The notes beneath the pieces are model-generated. The model saw nothing but the letters and a program-made list of their open reading frames with translations. It was not told the origin of the DNA and did no database searches. Positions 42,790-51,487 of a DNA stretch of 64,000 nucleotides are shown here, one piece after another (the first letter of the stretch is position 1; the number at the start of each line of letters is the position of its first letter). Location of the stretch: assembly GCA_903908715.1 (NCBI GenBank), contig CAIVSY010000033.1, forward strand, positions 1 to 64,000, read 5' to 3'. The translations under genes were made by a program, and so were the position numbers. The DNA comes from an uncultured bacterium (lineage in GTDB: Bacteria; Verrucomicrobiota; Kiritimatiellia; CAIKKV01; CAITUY01).

Positions 42790-45700
42790 ATGACGTTCAA
42801 GCCGGTATCACGCAAGGTGGATTTCCCGGGCATGGAGAGGGAAGTCCTTGATTTCTGGAAACAGGAACAGACATTCGAGAAGTCCCTCGAGCAGAGGCGG
42901 GGTGCTCCGGAATACGTTTTTTATGACGGGCCGCCTTTTGCCACGGGCCTTCCGCACTACGGGCATCTGCTGGCCGGGACGATCAAGGACATTGTGCCCC
43001 GCTATCAGACGATGCGCGGCCATTACGTCAAGCGGCGTTTCGGCTGGGACTGCCATGGTCTGCCGGTGGAGTACGAGGTCGAGCAGGACCTGAAGATCAG
43101 CGGCAAGAGGGATATCGAGAAGCTGGGCGTGGATGTGTTCAACGAGCGGTGCCGCAGCATCGTATTGCGCTATACGCGTGAATGGCGCGAAATCGTGACC
43201 CGCATGGGGCGGTGGGTGGATTTCGACCACGACTACAAGACCATGGATCCCGACTACATGGAGTCCATCTGGTGGGTGTTCCGTGAGCTCTGGAACAAGG
43301 GATTGGTCTACGAGGGATACCGGGTCGTTCCCTATTGCCCGCGTTGCACGACCCCGCTCTCGAATTTCGAAACCAACCAGGGGTATGAAGAGGTGCAGGA
43401 TCCCGCGATCACGGTACGTTTCCCGGTTGCAGGGGAAGAGCACACATATATCCTCGCCTGGACGACCACTCCGTGGACGCTGCCCTCCAATACGGCGCTG
43501 GCCGTCGGCAAGGACATCCGCTACGTCCGGATCAGGGACGGTGAGGATTTTTACTATCTGGCCAAGGACCGGCTGGGCGCCTACTACAAGAAGGGGGCCC
43601 TTCCGGAGATGGTGGCCGATCTGTCCGGCGCGGAACTTGTGGGACTGCGCTATGAACCCTTGTTCCCCTATTTCGCGGAGTATGGCGGCAAGGGCGCGTT
43701 CCGGGTTGTGGCGGCAGATTTCGTTTCCACCGAGGACGGCACCGGCATTGTGCATATCGCGCCTGGATTTGGCGAGGATGACAGCCGGGTCGGGCAGGCG
43801 GAAGGACTGCCGGCGCCTTGCCCCGTGGATGAGGAAGGGCGGTTTACAGCCGAAGTGCCCGACTACAGGGGGCGCGAGGTCAAGGAAGCCGACCCGGATA
43901 TCATCAAGCGCCTCAAGCAGGAGGGAAAACTGGTCCATCAAGGGGTTATCCAGCACAGCTATCCGCATTGCTGGCGGTGTGATACGGCGCTGATCTACCG
44001 GGCGATCTCGGCGTGGTATGTCCGCGTGGAGAAGATCCGCGACCGCATTCTGGAATCCAACCGGCAGACATCGTGGATGCCGGAGCATCTGCGCGACGGT
44101 CGTTTCGGCAAATGGCTGGAACAGGCGCGGGACTGGAACATTTCACGCAACCGGTACTGGGGAACACCCTTGCCTGTCTGGCGGAGCGCGGACGGGAAGG
44201 AAGTGGTTTGTGTCGGATCCCGCGAGGAGTTGGAGAAGCTCTCCGGCCAGAAGGTCGATGACCTTCATAAGCATTTTGTCGACAAGATCGAGATTCCGTC
44301 CCGGGAGGGGCGTGGACCGTTGCGGAGGATTCCCGAGGTGCTGGACTGCTGGTTTGAGAGCGGGGCCATGCCGTACGCGCAGGCGCATTACCCGTTCGAG
44401 AACCGTGCGCAGTTCGAGACGCACTTCCCGGCCGACTTTATCGCCGAGGGACTGGACCAGACCCGTGGCTGGTTCTATACGCTGATGGTTCTGTCGACCG
44501 CGTTGTTTGACCGGCCGGCCTTCCGCAATGTCGTGGTCAACGGGCTGGTGCTTGCCGAGGATGGTCGCAAGATGAGTAAGCGGCTGAAGAACTACCCCGA
44601 CCCGTCTTATCTGATCAACACCTACGGAGCGGATGCCGTGCGGCTCTACCTCATTCATTCGCCGGTGGTCCGGGCGGAGGATCTCCGGTTTTCCGAGCAT
44701 GGGGTCCAGGAACTGATGCGCAACCTGCTGATTCCCCTTTGGAACGCCTATGGTTTCTTTGTGACATATGCCACGGTTGATGGGTGGACACCCGCCCGGC
44801 AGGCTGGCCGGGCCAGTTCCAACCTGCTGGATCGCTGGATCCGCAGTTCAATGGAGAGCCTGTCAATGGATGTGACAGCGGCCATGGACCGGTATGATCT
44901 CCAGGCTTCCGTGAGGCCGTTTGTCCGGTTCATTGAGGACCTGACCAACTGGTACATCCGGAGGAGCCGTCGCCGGTTCTGGAAATCGCAGGATGACGCC
45001 GACAAGGCCGATGCCTATGAAACCCTGCATTATGTGCTGCTGCAGTTGAGCCGGATTGCCGCCCCGTTCGTGCCATTTGTCAGTGACGCCATCTACCGCA
45101 ATCTGCGAGTGGAGGGCATGCCGGACTCGGTGCACTTGTGCGATTTCCCAGCGGGTGACGCAAGTCGGCGTGATATCCGGCTCGAACGCCAGATGGCGGC
45201 GGTCATGACCGTTGTCACACTGGGCCGTACCCTGCGGGCGGCGCATGATCTCAAGGTTCGCCAGCCGTTGCGAAAGATGCAGGTCGCCTGCCGCAACGCG
45301 GAATTGCTGCAGAGCGTGGCTGATCTGAAGGATATCATCCTTGATGAGCTGAACGTCAAGGATGCGGAGTTCCTGATGCAGGCGTCCGGTTTCGCCACGG
45401 CCCGTGCGAAGGCCAACTTCGCACGGCTGGGTCCGAAGCTCGGCCCTGTCGTCAAGAAGGCCGCGGGCGTAATTGCCGCGCTGACCAGTGAGCAGGTGGA
45501 AGAACTGGCGGAGGGGAAGACGCTGGTGCTTGAAATCGGCGGACAGAAGGTGGAACTGGAGCAGGAAGATGTGCTGATCGAGCATATCCCGCACGAAGGC
45601 AGCGTAGTGGCCGCGGAGGGCGGGATTGTGGTGGCGCTCGACAAGGCGCTCACGCCGGAACTGGTTGAGGAAGGCCTGGCCCGCGAGTTCGTCAGCAAGT

Positions 45701-45921
45701 TGCAGAATATGCGGAAGACCGCGGACCTGGAGGTTACCCGGCGAATCCGGGTGCGTTACACCGGCAACGAGGCCGTGCGGAATGCGGTTCGCCGCCATGG
45801 GGAGTACATCATGGTCGAGACGCTGTGTGTTTCGCTGGAGGCGGTTGAAAGTCCTGCCGAAGGTGCGTCCGAGTGGGATCTGAACGGCCATGCGTGCTCG
45901 CTGGCACTTGCCGGCGAGTAG
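42790..45921 (+). CDS. ileS: Isoleucyl-tRNA synthetase, type 2 (eukaryote-like)
   Basis: The protein has 1043 residues. It is a class I synthetase: the HIGH motif is HYGH (residues 56-59) in ATGLPHYGHLLAGTIKD, and KMSKS is KMSKR (594-598). The opening GPPFATGLPHYGH and the later segments WDCHGLPVEYEVE and ILAWTTTPWTLPSNTALAV are those of the IleRS2 / eukaryotic group, unlike the common bacterial type. The C-terminal zinc-ribbon of type 1 enzymes is absent. IleRS2 enzymes are generally much less sensitive to mupirocin. The editing domain (CP1) appears complete. It is preceded by the TrpR-like gene and convergent, two bases apart, with the ABC permease. Confidence 0.94.
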   Translation: MTFKPVSRKVDFPGMEREVLDFWKQEQTFEKSLEQRRGAPEYVFYDGPPFATGLPHYGHLLAGTIKDIVPRYQTMRGHYVKRRFGWDCHGLPVEYEVEQDLKISGKRDIEKLGVDVFNERCRSIVLRYTREWREIVTRMGRWVDFDHDYKTMDPDYMESIWWVFRELWNKGLVYEGYRVVPYCPRCTTPLSNFETNQGYEEVQDPAITVRFPVAGEEHTYILAWTTTPWTLPSNTALAVGKDIRYVRIRDGEDFYYLAKDRLGAYYKKGALPEMVADLSGAELVGLRYEPLFPYFAEYGGKGAFRVVAADFVSTEDGTGIVHIAPGFGEDDSRVGQAEGLPAPCPVDEEGRFTAEVPDYRGREVKEADPDIIKRLKQEGKLVHQGVIQHSYPHCWRCDTALIYRAISAWYVRVEKIRDRILESNRQTSWMPEHLRDGRFGKWLEQARDWNISRNRYWGTPLPVWRSADGKEVVCVGSREELEKLSGQKVDDLHKHFVDKIEIPSREGRGPLRRIPEVLDCWFESGAMPYAQAHYPFENRAQFETHFPADFIAEGLDQTRGWFYTLMVLSTALFDRPAFRNVVVNGLVLAEDGRKMSKRLKNYPDPSYLINTYGADAVRLYLIHSPVVRAEDLRFSEHGVQELMRNLLIPLWNAYGFFVTYATVDGWTPARQAGRASSNLLDRWIRSSMESLSMDVTAAMDRYDLQASVRPFVRFIEDLTNWYIRRSRRRFWKSQDDADKADAYETLHYVLLQLSRIAAPFVPFVSDAIYRNLRVEGMPDSVHLCDFPAGDASRRDIRLERQMAAVMTVVTLGRTLRAAHDLKVRQPLRKMQVACRNAELLQSVADLKDIILDELNVKDAEFLMQASGFATARAKANFARLGPKLGPVVKKAAGVIAALTSEQVEELAEGKTLVLEIGGQKVELEQEDVLIEHIPHEGSVVAAEGGIVVALDKALTPELVEEGLAREFVSKLQNMRKTADLEVTRRIRVRYTGNEAVRNAVRRHGEYIMVETLCVSLEAVESPAEGASEWDLNGHACSLALAGE

Positions 45922-45923
45922 CC

Positions 45924-47282
45924 TCAGGGTAATTCGCGGCGTGTGAAGAGACGCATACCCGGCAGGGCGGCCCCGAGCGTGAAAAGGACTGCCAGTATTG
46001 CGAAAGCCTGCAGGGCAAACGTGGCCGATACCATCCGTCCGTCGGCGAGCAGCGGGAGTGGGTCCAGATGGGCCAGCGGGCCGGTGACAGAATCGAGCAA
46101 CTGCAGGATGTGGAGGACGATCCGGTTCAGTCCCTCGGGCGCCACGACCTCGCCGTGATGGGTTTCCAGAACCGCCCCGGTTGATACCACACGGGTCACG
46201 AACCCGGTCATGTGCAGGACGATCAGCAGGGCGAACCCGGAAAAGACCGATACGGGTGTCGAGAGCAGGCATCCGAGGGTCACTCCCACGGCTGCCACGA
46301 AGCATAAGCGGAAGAGGAGTGACAACAGGGCTCTCGCCAGATTCGGTGTGAAGGACCCGGCCGGCACGAGCAATTCGGGCGGTTCGCCGCGAGGGGCGAG
46401 CATAAAATGGCCGGCCTTACCGGAATCGGTGCGAACCAGTGAAATTAAAAGGGAGTCGGAAGGCTTCTCGAAAGGCGGGATCAGGATCCGTGTGGGCACG
46501 CCCGGCCGGTTCGTGAATGCGATCTCCCTGGTTTCGCCCGAGAGGGATCGGATCCGCCAGACCCCGGAAAGGAATCCGCCTTCCGGGCGGGATGACTGGA
46601 TGATGCAGCGCAGTTCCGCCCGCTGGCTTGGCGTAAAGACGGGCACCTGGCTGTAATGCAGTTCAAGGGTGCCCATGGGCGGGACGATCATACTGCCGCG
46701 GATGACCTGCTGTCTTGCCATTTCGCGCGGTTCCTGGCCCTTGGCGGCCGGATCCCGTCGCAGGGCGAGTTCCCGTCGGGTGATCCGGTCGGTGATTTCC
46801 GGCGGCAGATCGGGTTTCAGGGCTAACCGGGCCGTCAGCAGGCGGGTCCCCGCTTCCACGCGCTCCGGCGAATCCGGCGGGAGGCGCGAGAGAGTCAACT
46901 GCAGCATGCCCCAGACAAGAAGACCGGCAAAGGCGAGAAGGGCGGCATTCATGCTCAGGATGCCGAGCCATTTGCCGGCCCAGAAATCCGACCGGCGTAC
47001 CGGTTTGGCAAGGACGAGATAAATCCGGCGGTCCGCGATGTCGCCGGCGACGGCACCGCAGGACGCCCACAGGGTGGTTATGGTAAGCAGGAAGAGGACG
47101 GTACTCATCGAGTAACGGAGGAGCACGAACATGCGGCTGGTTCCGGCGCCGGAATCCGTGATGAGGAATGGAAGGCCGGTGATGACCAGGACGAGCAGAA
47201 ACCCCACGGAAGGCAGGAGGCGGGACCGGGAGGCGTCGCGCAGTGTGAGACGGGCAATGGCGAGTACGTGGCGCGGATTCAT
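45924..47282 (-). CDS. ABC-2 type transporter permease with large extracytoplasmic insert
   Basis: The protein has 452 residues. Hydrophobic segments lie near residues 25-42, 55-75 and 110-130, followed by a long soluble stretch (about 150-310) and then three or four C-terminal helices (LLFRLCFVAAVGVTLGCLL, VFSGFALLIVLHMTGFV, ATFALQAFAILAVLFTLGAA). The coupling motif GAVAGDIADRRIYLVLAKPV is that of ABC-2 permeases. The soluble insert is beta-rich and probably periplasmic. It is encoded directly after its ATPase (four-base overlap). Substrate unknown. Confidence 0.82.
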   Translation of the reverse strand: MNPRHVLAIARLTLRDASRSRLLPSVGFLLVLVITGLPFLITDSGAGTSRMFVLLRYSMSTVLFLLTITTLWASCGAVAGDIADRRIYLVLAKPVRRSDFWAGKWLGILSMNAALLAFAGLLVWGMLQLTLSRLPPDSPERVEAGTRLLTARLALKPDLPPEITDRITRRELALRRDPAAKGQEPREMARQQVIRGSMIVPPMGTLELHYSQVPVFTPSQRAELRCIIQSSRPEGGFLSGVWRIRSLSGETREIAFTNRPGVPTRILIPPFEKPSDSLLISLVRTDSGKAGHFMLAPRGEPPELLVPAGSFTPNLARALLSLLFRLCFVAAVGVTLGCLLSTPVSVFSGFALLIVLHMTGFVTRVVSTGAVLETHHGEVVAPEGLNRIVLHILQLLDSVTGPLAHLDPLPLLADGRMVSATFALQAFAILAVLFTLGAALPGMRLFTRRELP

Positions 47283-48145
47283 GGAGCGGCGTTACGTTTC
47301 GAAACCACTTCGACGTAAAACGACTCCAGGCTTCGGCCGGAGTGATCCACAACGGGACTCGCGCCGGTTTCCTTCTCGATATACTGGAGGAGACCGGGCA
47401 GTTTTTCCGGCGGCAGGCCCGTCAGCGTCAACTGCAGGCGGCCGGTGTCGTGCAGGAGATCAGGAACGGCGCCGTGCGCGCAGATGCGTCCATCCAGGAG
47501 AATGGCCACGCGGTGGCAGATATCCTGCATATCGGCCAGATGGTGCGAGCAAATCAGGATGGTTTTTCCGCGGGCGGAGAGAGAGAGGAGGAGGTCCTTC
47601 ACCTCGCGGCAGGCAACTGGATCGAGTCCGGAGGTGGGTTCGTCCAGCAGGATCAAGTCCGGATCGTTCAGGAGCGCCTGGGCCAAACCGACGCGTCTGG
47701 CCATGCCCTTGGAAAACTCCCCGATCCGGCGGTGCCGAGCGCGTTCGAGGCCGACACGGGTGATGAGGGAATCGACGGCCTCCTGGCGGGCGGAGGGCGG
47801 GATTCCGCATAGGCTTGCGAAGAAGAGAAGAATCTCCGTTGCTGTCAGGTACTTGTACAGGTAGGACTCCTCGGGCATGAATCCGATGCGTTCCTTGATC
47901 GAGACATCGGTCGCGGGCCGGTCGAAAACGCGCAGGGTTCCTGCGGTCGGCCGCAGGAGTCCGAGGATCATCTTCATGGTGGTGCTTTTCCCGGAACCGT
48001 TCGGGCCCAGGAGTCCGAAGATGCCTCCGGATGGCACGGACAGGTCGATTCCGTCGACGGCTCGGACCTTTGGGCGGCCCCAGAAATCGCGGAATACGCG
48101 GGTCAGGTTTATCGCCTCGATCACGTTGTGCCGGGATGGGTTCAT
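47279..48145 (-). CDS. ABC transporter ATP-binding protein
   Basis: The protein has 288 residues. Walker A is GPNGSGKST, the signature is FSKGMARRVGLAQ, Walker B is LILLDEPTSGLDPV, and the switch region is ILICSHHLADMQD. It has the C-terminal extension of CcmA/NosF-type ATPases. It pairs with the permease encoded next, overlapping by four bases, and its own start overlaps the end of the dehydrogenase-like gene in the same way. Confidence 0.93.
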   Translation of the reverse strand: MNPSRHNVIEAINLTRVFRDFWGRPKVRAVDGIDLSVPSGGIFGLLGPNGSGKSTTMKMILGLLRPTAGTLRVFDRPATDVSIKERIGFMPEESYLYKYLTATEILLFFASLCGIPPSARQEAVDSLITRVGLERARHRRIGEFSKGMARRVGLAQALLNDPDLILLDEPTSGLDPVACREVKDLLLSLSARGKTILICSHHLADMQDICHRVAILLDGRICAHGAVPDLLHDTGRLQLTLTGLPPEKLPGLLQYIEKETGASPVVDHSGRSLESFYVEVVSKRNAAP

Positions 48146-49374
48146 GGTGTAGGGAGGGAAGCAGCCGATTGCAGGGCCTTGAGGACCGTGGCCTTCTCTG
48201 CGGTGTCCGGGGCAGCGGGGGCCCAGAGGGAGTCAAGCAGGCTCCATGGGTCCTGCGCCTTGCGCTCGGCGGCCAGGAATCGGAGCGCGGCCATGGCGCC
48301 GGCGGCCAGATGGTGCGGGTGAATGTTCTGGCTGAGGCAAAGTCGCATGGCGCCGATCAGGCGGTCGTCCCAGCCAAGTTTGCGCGCCGGATCACGGATG
48401 ACCCGGTCGACGGTATCGCCCAGCCACGGATTGACCATGCGCGGCAGGAGGTCATCGGCATACGCCCGGAATCCCTCCGCGGTGGCCAGCGGGTCTGATC
48501 CGGCGTACTTCCGGCAGAGGGCGGCGCCCGATTCCCGCAGAAGGGTATCCCGGGCGGCCATCATGAGGTCCGGGTGATTGGTCATTTCCGCCATACCCGT
48601 GCAGTTCCGGGCGTGGAGGAAATACCCCGACATGGCGTGTACGGCGTTATGCCCGTACAGTTTTGTTTCTTCGAAAAGCGAGAGATCATCCTTTTCCGTG
48701 AAGGTCGGGATGACCCGGTTATATGCCTTGAGTGTGATGCGCGACATCAGGATCCGGTTGAATTCCTCCACGAGGAATGCCTTGCCCGAATCCGGGGTGG
48801 ACGGGACCAGTTTACGGCGTGTGATTTCGGCCGGGTCGACGACCACCTGGCTCATTTTCCCGATGACGGTATTCAGGCACTGGAAGAGGTTCGGGGCGAG
48901 GGGTTGGCCGGCCTGTTTCCGGATAGCGGCCTCAAGCAGTTCGGCGGCGTGGATGTTATTTTCTCCCGTGAAGATCACGGAAGGCGGGTGACCGGCCTGC
49001 GTTTTCCGGAGCAGTCCGGCCGCCAGGATCCCTGCAGGGGCTGTCGGCCCGCCGCGCTCGAAGAATTCCACGCTTGGCAGGGCTGTGGCGATATCTGTGG
49101 CTTCTGCAAGCGCGAGGGTTAATGCGGTCCGGTCTTCGGGATTGGCCGGGTCCAACAGTTCCACTTGCGGGATGAATTCCGTGCGGATCCCGCCCGGTGT
49201 GGCGATATTCACGCTGTACCCGCCGGCGGCCCTGACCTTGCGTACGACATCCGGAACCACTTCTGCCACAACAAGTCGGCGGAACAGGCCGGTCTTATGG
49301 GCTTCGTAAAGGAACAATCCTGACTGGATGGGGCCGAATCCGAACCCCACCATGGTACGCTGCTTCTGTGTCAT
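48142..49374 (-). CDS. Long-chain polyol dehydrogenase-like protein (mannitol-1-phosphate 5-dehydrogenase-like)
   Basis: The protein has 410 residues. The N-terminal nucleotide-binding region reads VGFGFGPIQSGLFLYEA, with the glycine pattern of the polyol-specific long-chain family, and ADIATALPSV-like TDIATALPSVEFFE follows the second strand. The middle holds FTGENNIHAAELLEAAI, and the likely catalytic lysine and histidine region is KLYGHNAVHAMSGYFLHAR (family K-x5-N-x2-H). It would reduce a ketose phosphate to a polyol phosphate, but the substrate is not certain. It heads a three-gene operon with an ABC exporter, joined by ATGA overlaps, an odd partnership. Confidence 0.7.
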   Translation of the reverse strand: MTQKQRTMVGFGFGPIQSGLFLYEAHKTGLFRRLVVAEVVPDVVRKVRAAGGYSVNIATPGGIRTEFIPQVELLDPANPEDRTALTLALAEATDIATALPSVEFFERGGPTAPAGILAAGLLRKTQAGHPPSVIFTGENNIHAAELLEAAIRKQAGQPLAPNLFQCLNTVIGKMSQVVVDPAEITRRKLVPSTPDSGKAFLVEEFNRILMSRITLKAYNRVIPTFTEKDDLSLFEETKLYGHNAVHAMSGYFLHARNCTGMAEMTNHPDLMMAARDTLLRESGAALCRKYAGSDPLATAEGFRAYADDLLPRMVNPWLGDTVDRVIRDPARKLGWDDRLIGAMRLCLSQNIHPHHLAAGAMAALRFLAAERKAQDPWSLLDSLWAPAAPDTAEKATVLKALQSAASLPTP

Positions 49375-49398
49375 GTTCTCCCCTGTATTTCTGCCTGG

Positions 49399-49429
49399 AT
49401 GATACCGTAAAGCCCCCTGGATCCGTCAA
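49399..49429 (-). promoter_or_regulatory. Candidate promoter for the dehydrogenase-ABC operon
   Basis: On the minus strand TTGACG (49429-49424) and TATCAT (49404-49399) are separated by 19 bases, longer than ideal, with the start codon 24 bases downstream. Confidence 0.4.
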
Positions 49430-49463
49430 GTTCCGGTGCGCGGGAATGCTGCGGGCTTCGGTT

Positions 49464-49492
49464 TTGCATTTTATGCGCAACCGACCTATAGT
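49464..49492 (+). promoter_or_regulatory. Sigma-70-type promoter for the glucuronokinase-galU operon
   Basis: TTGCAT (49464-49469), 17 bases, TATAGT (49487-49492), about 60 bases before the ATG at 49555. Confidence 0.6.
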
Positions 49493-49554
49493 GTGTTTAT
49501 CTTGACAGTCCAGATTGCTCCGTGTCCGATCGGGGCGAAACGTGCGGGGTCACT

Positions 49555-50574
49555 ATGATCATACGATGCAGGGCGCATCCGAGGGCCGGCTTGATTGGCA
49601 ATCCCTCGGACGGGTATTTCGGGAAGACCATATCCTTCACCTTCAGTGATTTTCATGCGGAGGTGGTTCTTTACCAGACTCCCGAACTGGAGATCCTGCC
49701 CAGCGCCAGGGATCACTCGCGATTCCTGAGCATTCACGACCTTCACCGTGATGTACGGCGTCATGGCTACTATGGCGGCATCCGGCTGCTCAAGGCGGCT
49801 GTGAAGCGGTTTTACGACTATTGCCACGACAGTCACATTGAGCTGGACGACCGCAATTTTACGATCCGCTACAGCAGCAATATTCCCGCGCAGGTTGGAT
49901 TGGCCGGTTCAAGTGCGATTATCACCGCGTGTATGCGGGCGCTCATGTCCTTTTACCAGGTGACGATTCCCAAGCCCATACTGGCCAACCTGGTGCTGTC
50001 GGTTGAGGCATCGGAGCTGGGGATTCCGGCCGGGCTTCAGGACCGGGTGTCCCAGGCCTATGAGGGGCTCGTGTACATGGACTTCAGCAAGGAGCTGCTG
50101 GACCGGCAGGGGTACGGCCGGTACGAGGAAATGGATCTCGCGCTTCTGCCGCCGTTGTACATTGCGTATCGTCCCGAACTGGCGGAGGGGACCGAGGTGT
50201 TTCACAACAACATCCGAGCCCGCTGGGAGAACAGGGATCCGCAGGTTGTGGCGGCGATGAGCGAATGGGCTGAGTATGCGGAAAAGGTGCGGACCCTGCT
50301 GTTGCAGGGGCGCGGGGACCAGATTGCCCCGCTGGTCGATGCGAATTTCGATTTGCGGCGGCGCATTTACAGGATCAGCTCCAGCAATATCCAGATGGTG
50401 GAAACAGCCCGGTCGGCAGGCGCGAGCGCCAAGTTCACCGGTTCGGGGGGAGCCATCGTCGGAACCTACAAGGATGAAGCCATGTACAAGAAGCTTGAAG
50501 CGGCCTTGACCGGGATCGGGATCCGGGTTTTCAAGCCGAAACTCGTGCATTCAACAGGAGAAGCCGCCATATGA
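49555..50574 (+). CDS. GHMP kinase, homologue of plant glucuronokinase
   Basis: The protein has 339 residues. It opens with AHPRAGLIGNPSDGYFGKTI, strikingly like plant glucuronokinase. The GHMP phosphate-binding motif is PAQVGLAGSSAIITA (residues 111-125), and the third motif is KFTGSGGAIVG. Plant-like stretches continue with ELGIPAGLQDRVSQAYEGLV and YMDFSKELLDRQGYG, then NFDLRRRIY. The predicted reaction is ATP-dependent phosphorylation of glucuronic acid (or a related uronic acid or sugar) at C1. It is followed, with a four-base overlap, by a UTP-dependent uridylyltransferase gene, which would turn the product into a UDP-sugar. The ATG at 49555 is preferred over a GTG at 49522 because a GGGGT site lies just upstream. 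Confidence 0.8.
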   Translation: MIIRCRAHPRAGLIGNPSDGYFGKTISFTFSDFHAEVVLYQTPELEILPSARDHSRFLSIHDLHRDVRRHGYYGGIRLLKAAVKRFYDYCHDSHIELDDRNFTIRYSSNIPAQVGLAGSSAIITACMRALMSFYQVTIPKPILANLVLSVEASELGIPAGLQDRVSQAYEGLVYMDFSKELLDRQGYGRYEEMDLALLPPLYIAYRPELAEGTEVFHNNIRARWENRDPQVVAAMSEWAEYAEKVRTLLLQGRGDQIAPLVDANFDLRRRIYRISSSNIQMVETARSAGASAKFTGSGGAIVGTYKDEAMYKKLEAALTGIGIRVFKPKLVHSTGEAAI

Positions 50575-51434
50575 TCCGGAAAGCTGTCATACCCGCCGCG
50601 GGGTTCGGGACCCGATTCCTGCCGGCAACGAAGTCCCAGCCGAAAGAGATGCTGCCCATTGTGGATACGCCCACGATCCAGTATGTCGTGGAGGAGGCTG
50701 TGGCCTCCGGGATTACCGATATTCTTATGGTGATCGGGAAGGGCAAGCGAGCCATCGAGGAGCATTTTGACCGAAACTGGGAACTGGAGAGTGAACTGGA
50801 GGCGAAAGGTAAGCTCAAGGAACTGGCGGATATCCGCCGCATATCGGATCTGGCCAACATTCACTTCGTCTGGCAGAAGGAATTGCGGGGGCTGGGCGAT
50901 GCGGTGCTTTGCGGCAGGGAACATGTGGGGAGCGAGCCGTTTGCCGTGCTGCTTGGGGATACGGTGATGGATGGTGTCCGCAAGCCCGTCACACGGCAGC
51001 TGATGGATGTGTTCGACCGTTATCAGGAATCCGTGGTTGCGGTTGAGGAGGTTGAACGCGCCAAGGTGAGCCGCTATGGCGTTATCAAGGGGAAATGTGT
51101 GACGGATAGCTTATATCTGCTGGAGGATTTTGTGGAGAAGCCTGCTCCCAGCGAAGCCCCTTCCAACCTTGTGATTGCCAGCCGTTATGTGTTCACGCCG
51201 GACATCTTCGACTTCCTTGGCCGGACCGGCCGCGGGAAGAACAACGAGATCCAGCTGACTGATGCAATGCGCCAGCTGGTTCGCAGCCGGGCGATGTATG
51301 CGCTGCAGTTCTCAGGTGTGCGCTATGACATCGGCAACAAACTGGACTTCATCAAGACAAACCTGGTTTTCGGCCTCAAACAGAAGGATCTGGCCCGGCC
51401 GCTGAAGTCGTTTGTGAAGTCCCTGCGCGTCTAG
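50571..51434 (+). CDS. galU: UTP-glucose-1-phosphate uridylyltransferase (GalU type)
   Basis: The protein has 287 residues, the GalU length. It opens with the nucleotidyltransferase signature AVIPAAGFGTRFLPATKSQP followed by KEMLPIVDTPTIQYVVEEA. Further hallmarks are FAVLLGDTVMD (metal-binding Asp), LEDFVEKPAPSEAPSNL and ASRYVFTPDIFDFL. It joins UTP and glucose-1-phosphate to UDP-glucose. Coupled to the kinase before it by an ATGA overlap, it may accept a uronic-acid phosphate here. It is convergent with guaB. Confidence 0.93.
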   Translation: MIRKAVIPAAGFGTRFLPATKSQPKEMLPIVDTPTIQYVVEEAVASGITDILMVIGKGKRAIEEHFDRNWELESELEAKGKLKELADIRRISDLANIHFVWQKELRGLGDAVLCGREHVGSEPFAVLLGDTVMDGVRKPVTRQLMDVFDRYQESVVAVEEVERAKVSRYGVIKGKCVTDSLYLLEDFVEKPAPSEAPSNLVIASRYVFTPDIFDFLGRTGRGKNNEIQLTDAMRQLVRSRAMYALQFSGVRYDIGNKLDFIKTNLVFGLKQKDLARPLKSFVKSLRV

Positions 51435-51487
51435 GGAGATCCCTTATTCTGCCGGTCGGGCCGGAGTTCTGTGCATTCCGGTCGGGA

